From positions 1-14,867 of the forward strand of contig DFIB01000129.1 in NCBI GenBank assembly GCA_002371375.1: a DNA stretch of 14,867 nt. The letters run 5' to 3'. The notes beneath the pieces were generated by a model. It was not told where the DNA came from. It ran no database searches and saw only the letters and a list, made by a program, of their open reading frames with translations. This document shows, one piece after another, positions 13,505 through 14,867 of the stretch (positions are counted from its first letter, which is position 1; each line of letters starts with the position of its first letter). The DNA is from Mageeibacillus sp. UBA3708. GTDB taxonomy: Bacteria > Bacillota > Clostridia > Saccharofermentanales > Saccharofermentanaceae. Made by a program: the position numbers and the translations under genes.

Positions 13505-14711
13505 GCTCTCTTATCTGATAAGATCTCGCTTCCGTATCGAACAGCAAAGCATAGCTCTTGTCGTCTGATACAGTGATATTGTAGAGTACGTGCCCCTCAT
13601 CACAAGTGAGGGGCATTTTACGGTCTGAAATCTTATTCAGCCGGCCATTGGAGAACTCATAGATTGAATTGCCGTCAATATCTTCCGATATCTTCTCGGG
13701 GTACATTGTGTAGAAGTACTGTCTGTCACACATTTTGACTGAGTTGAAGAGGTCATTCATGCCGTATATCAGTGTGCCGTTACGGTAGTCTCCTATGCAC
13801 CTCGTGGAGCTGAAATTCTCATAGTAGAAACAGCCGTCATCAAGTATCTTAAATGACGATACCATCTGCATCATCTCGTTATTGATATCGGCCGTGTCAG
13901 AGGTGTCTTTGAGCGAATCGGTAATGATGCCTGTGATGTTGAATTCGGCAGTCTTGGAATATGTCAGATCGTACTCATCGATATATGCTGAGACAGCTGA
14001 CTCATTCCCGCAGTGAATGCGCAGAAGATACACTTTGTCATTTGTGGAATATACGGCCCGCAGCGTATCTCCGGATATGTCTTTGGACAGTTCAAAATTC
14101 ATGATCTCACGTATGTCTCCTGTTGCGGGATCGAACTCTTTTACACGGTCGTAGAGTACATCCTGCTGATCATGTTCCACGATGATTATCTTATCGCCTG
14201 TGGCGGCCATATAGACGTATGGAAAGCCGTTGTCAGTGATCTTATATTCTTTCGTGCTGCAAGCGCTCAGATCAAATTCCAGAAGCCATAGAGGATCAGG
14301 CTTATTATCTATAATATCCCCGGTCTCAACAAGCGTGTAGATCCTGCCGTTAAGATACGTTCTCGCGTAGTAAGCTTCATACCCCGGATTATCTATTGTT
14401 CCGATGACGGTATCCTTATTAGTACCGGTATCGAGAAGGTGGTAGCTGCATATTGTCTTATCATCATTTGTCTGACTGTAGAAAAGCCTGTTCCCGGGCA
14501 CTGCAATTACATCGCCTACAGAGTTGATCTCAGCGATATCTTTACCGTCATTTGACATGATCCGTATCATGGAGTCCGGATCAGTTGTGTCTGACCTGTC
14601 GGCAGTGTCAGTATCAGCCGTCTGTGAGTCGTGTGCACTGCATCCCGTTATAGCCGGCATAGTGAGCATTAAGCAGAGTATAGTTATCATGGCTGTCATT
14701 CTTCTATTCAT
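13497..14711 (-). CDS. Predicted lipoprotein, beta-propeller-like, function unknown
   Basis: A 404-residue exported lipoprotein of unknown function. The signal peptide has MNRR then a hydrophobic stretch and the lipobox AITGC, so Cys24 would be lipidated. A Ser/Thr/Asp-rich linker (about 25-48) follows, then about 350 residues of repeated short beta-type segments such as GRIYTLVE, WLLEFDLS, DKIIIVEH and DKVYLLRI. This pattern suggests a beta-propeller, with low confidence and no named family. The start is the ATG at 14711 with GGAGGT 7 bases upstream; the longer frame from 14735 would place charged residues before the signal. The gene overlaps parB by 8 bases at its 3' end and opposes the rightward fork. 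Part of it also encodes a terminator for parB on the other strand. No clear promoter was found in 14725-14797. Confidence 0.75.
   Translation of the reverse strand: MNRRMTAMITILCLMLTMPAITGCSAHDSQTADTDTADRSDTTDPDSMIRIMSNDGKDIAEINSVGDVIAVPGNRLFYSQTNDDKTICSYHLLDTGTNKDTVIGTIDNPGYEAYYARTYLNGRIYTLVETGDIIDNKPDPLWLLEFDLSACSTKEYKITDNGFPYVYMAATGDKIIIVEHDQQDVLYDRVKEFDPATGDIREIMNFELSKDISGDTLRAVYSTNDKVYLLRIHCGNESAVSAYIDEYDLTYSKTAEFNITGIITDSLKDTSDTADINNEMMQMVSSFKILDDGCFYYENFSSTRCIGDYRNGTLIYGMNDLFNSVKMCDRQYFYTMYPEKISEDIDGNSIYEFSNGRLNKISDRKMPLTCDEGHVLYNITVSDDKSYALLFDTEARSYQIRELS
13591..13619 (+). terminator. parA-parB terminator inside the lipoprotein gene
   Basis: TGCCCCTCA (13591-13599) and TGAGGGGCA (13607-13615) form a perfect 9-bp GC-rich stem with a 7-base loop, then TTTT on the plus strand. 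It lies 87 bases past the parB stop and is embedded in lipoprotein codons reading MPLTCDEGH on the other strand. On the minus strand no T-run follows, so it should act only on parB transcripts. Confidence 0.7.
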
Positions 14712-14718
14712 CTTGAGA

Positions 14719-14724
14719 ACCTCC
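14719..14724 (-). promoter_or_regulatory. Lipoprotein ribosome binding site
   Basis: GGAGGT on the minus strand, 7 bases before the ATG at 14711. It lies inside the longer in-frame extension and so argues for the shorter protein beginning MNRRMT. Confidence 0.7.
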
Positions 14725-14797
14725 CCCGATTCCATTTGTTATAAGTACAACCAGAGTCTCGAAAATGTTGCAAAATCTGTCCATTTATATTTTATTG

Positions 14798-14826
14798 TTG
14801 AAAAATAACGGCTTATACAGTAAAAT
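14798..14826 (+). promoter_or_regulatory. Sigma-A promoter facing the right edge
   Basis: TTGAAA (14798-14803), a 17-base spacer and TAAAAT (14821-14826) form the best -35/-10 pair in the window. It would start transcription about 14 bases before the tRNA-like sequence at 14847. Confidence 0.6.
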
Positions 14827-14846
14827 AACGTGGTTATCGCTGACAC

Positions 14847-14867
14847 GGAGCTGTATCGAAGTGGTCA
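14847..14867 (+). tRNA. 5' end of a probable tRNA-Ser gene, cut by window edge
   Basis: GGAGCTG fits a 7-base acceptor strand of serine tRNA type. It is followed by TA at positions 8-9 and by TCGAAGTGGTCA, a D-arm start typical of clostridial tRNA-Ser. Only 21 bases are visible, so the anticodon cannot be read. A good promoter 21 bases upstream supports the call. A chance match is still possible. Confidence 0.55.

Noticed and set aside
1..14867. CRISPR array, insertion sequence or toxin-antitoxin pair
   Set aside because: No regularly spaced repeats, transposase motifs or paired small genes were seen on either strand.

Overview
The window is a chromosomal origin region from a low-to-mid GC Firmicute, most likely class Clostridia. 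Three things point there: the order dnaA-dnaN-recF-remB-gyrB, a PurA of the clostridial type, and ParB centromere palindromes (parS) next to a parA-parB pair. I cannot name a genus. The replication origin is most plausibly the AT-rich 314 bp gap between dnaA and dnaN (6266-6579).

Layout. Left of the origin, on the minus strand, lie a class D-like sortase (4076-4846), purA (2722-3999) and guaA (1125-2663). purA and guaA make AMP and GMP from IMP, and a terminator-like hairpin sits between them. Further left is an XRE-type regulator on the plus strand (80-1042). Right of the origin, on the plus strand, lie dnaA, dnaN, recF, remB, gyrB, parA and parB (4934-13504). A minus-strand lipoprotein (13497-14711) converges on parB. 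A serine-type tRNA seems to begin at the right edge.

How it works together. DnaA opens the origin. DnaN is the sliding clamp, RecF serves gap repair, and GyrB is one half of gyrase, which relieves supercoiling ahead of the forks. ParA and ParB segregate the new origins through the two parS sites between gyrB and parA. Nearly all genes are co-directional with forks leaving 6266-6579. The exceptions are the XRE gene and the lipoprotein. Compared with the Bacillus-type order, rpmH-rnpA upstream of dnaA, the S4-domain gene between dnaN and recF, and gyrA after gyrB are absent.

Most unusual signals: (1) a repeated TTGTTCA-type box in the origin, together with a DnaA whose box-reading residues are changed; (2) two 26-bp perfect palindromes around identical parS cores but with different, self-complementary flanks, one of them placed as the gyrB terminator; (3) a shared palindrome TTTAACA-N-TGTTAAA upstream of dnaN and gyrB; (4) a 12-bp hairpin plus U-tract directly against the guaA ribosome binding site. 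I found no CRISPR array, transposase or clear new multi-gene system.
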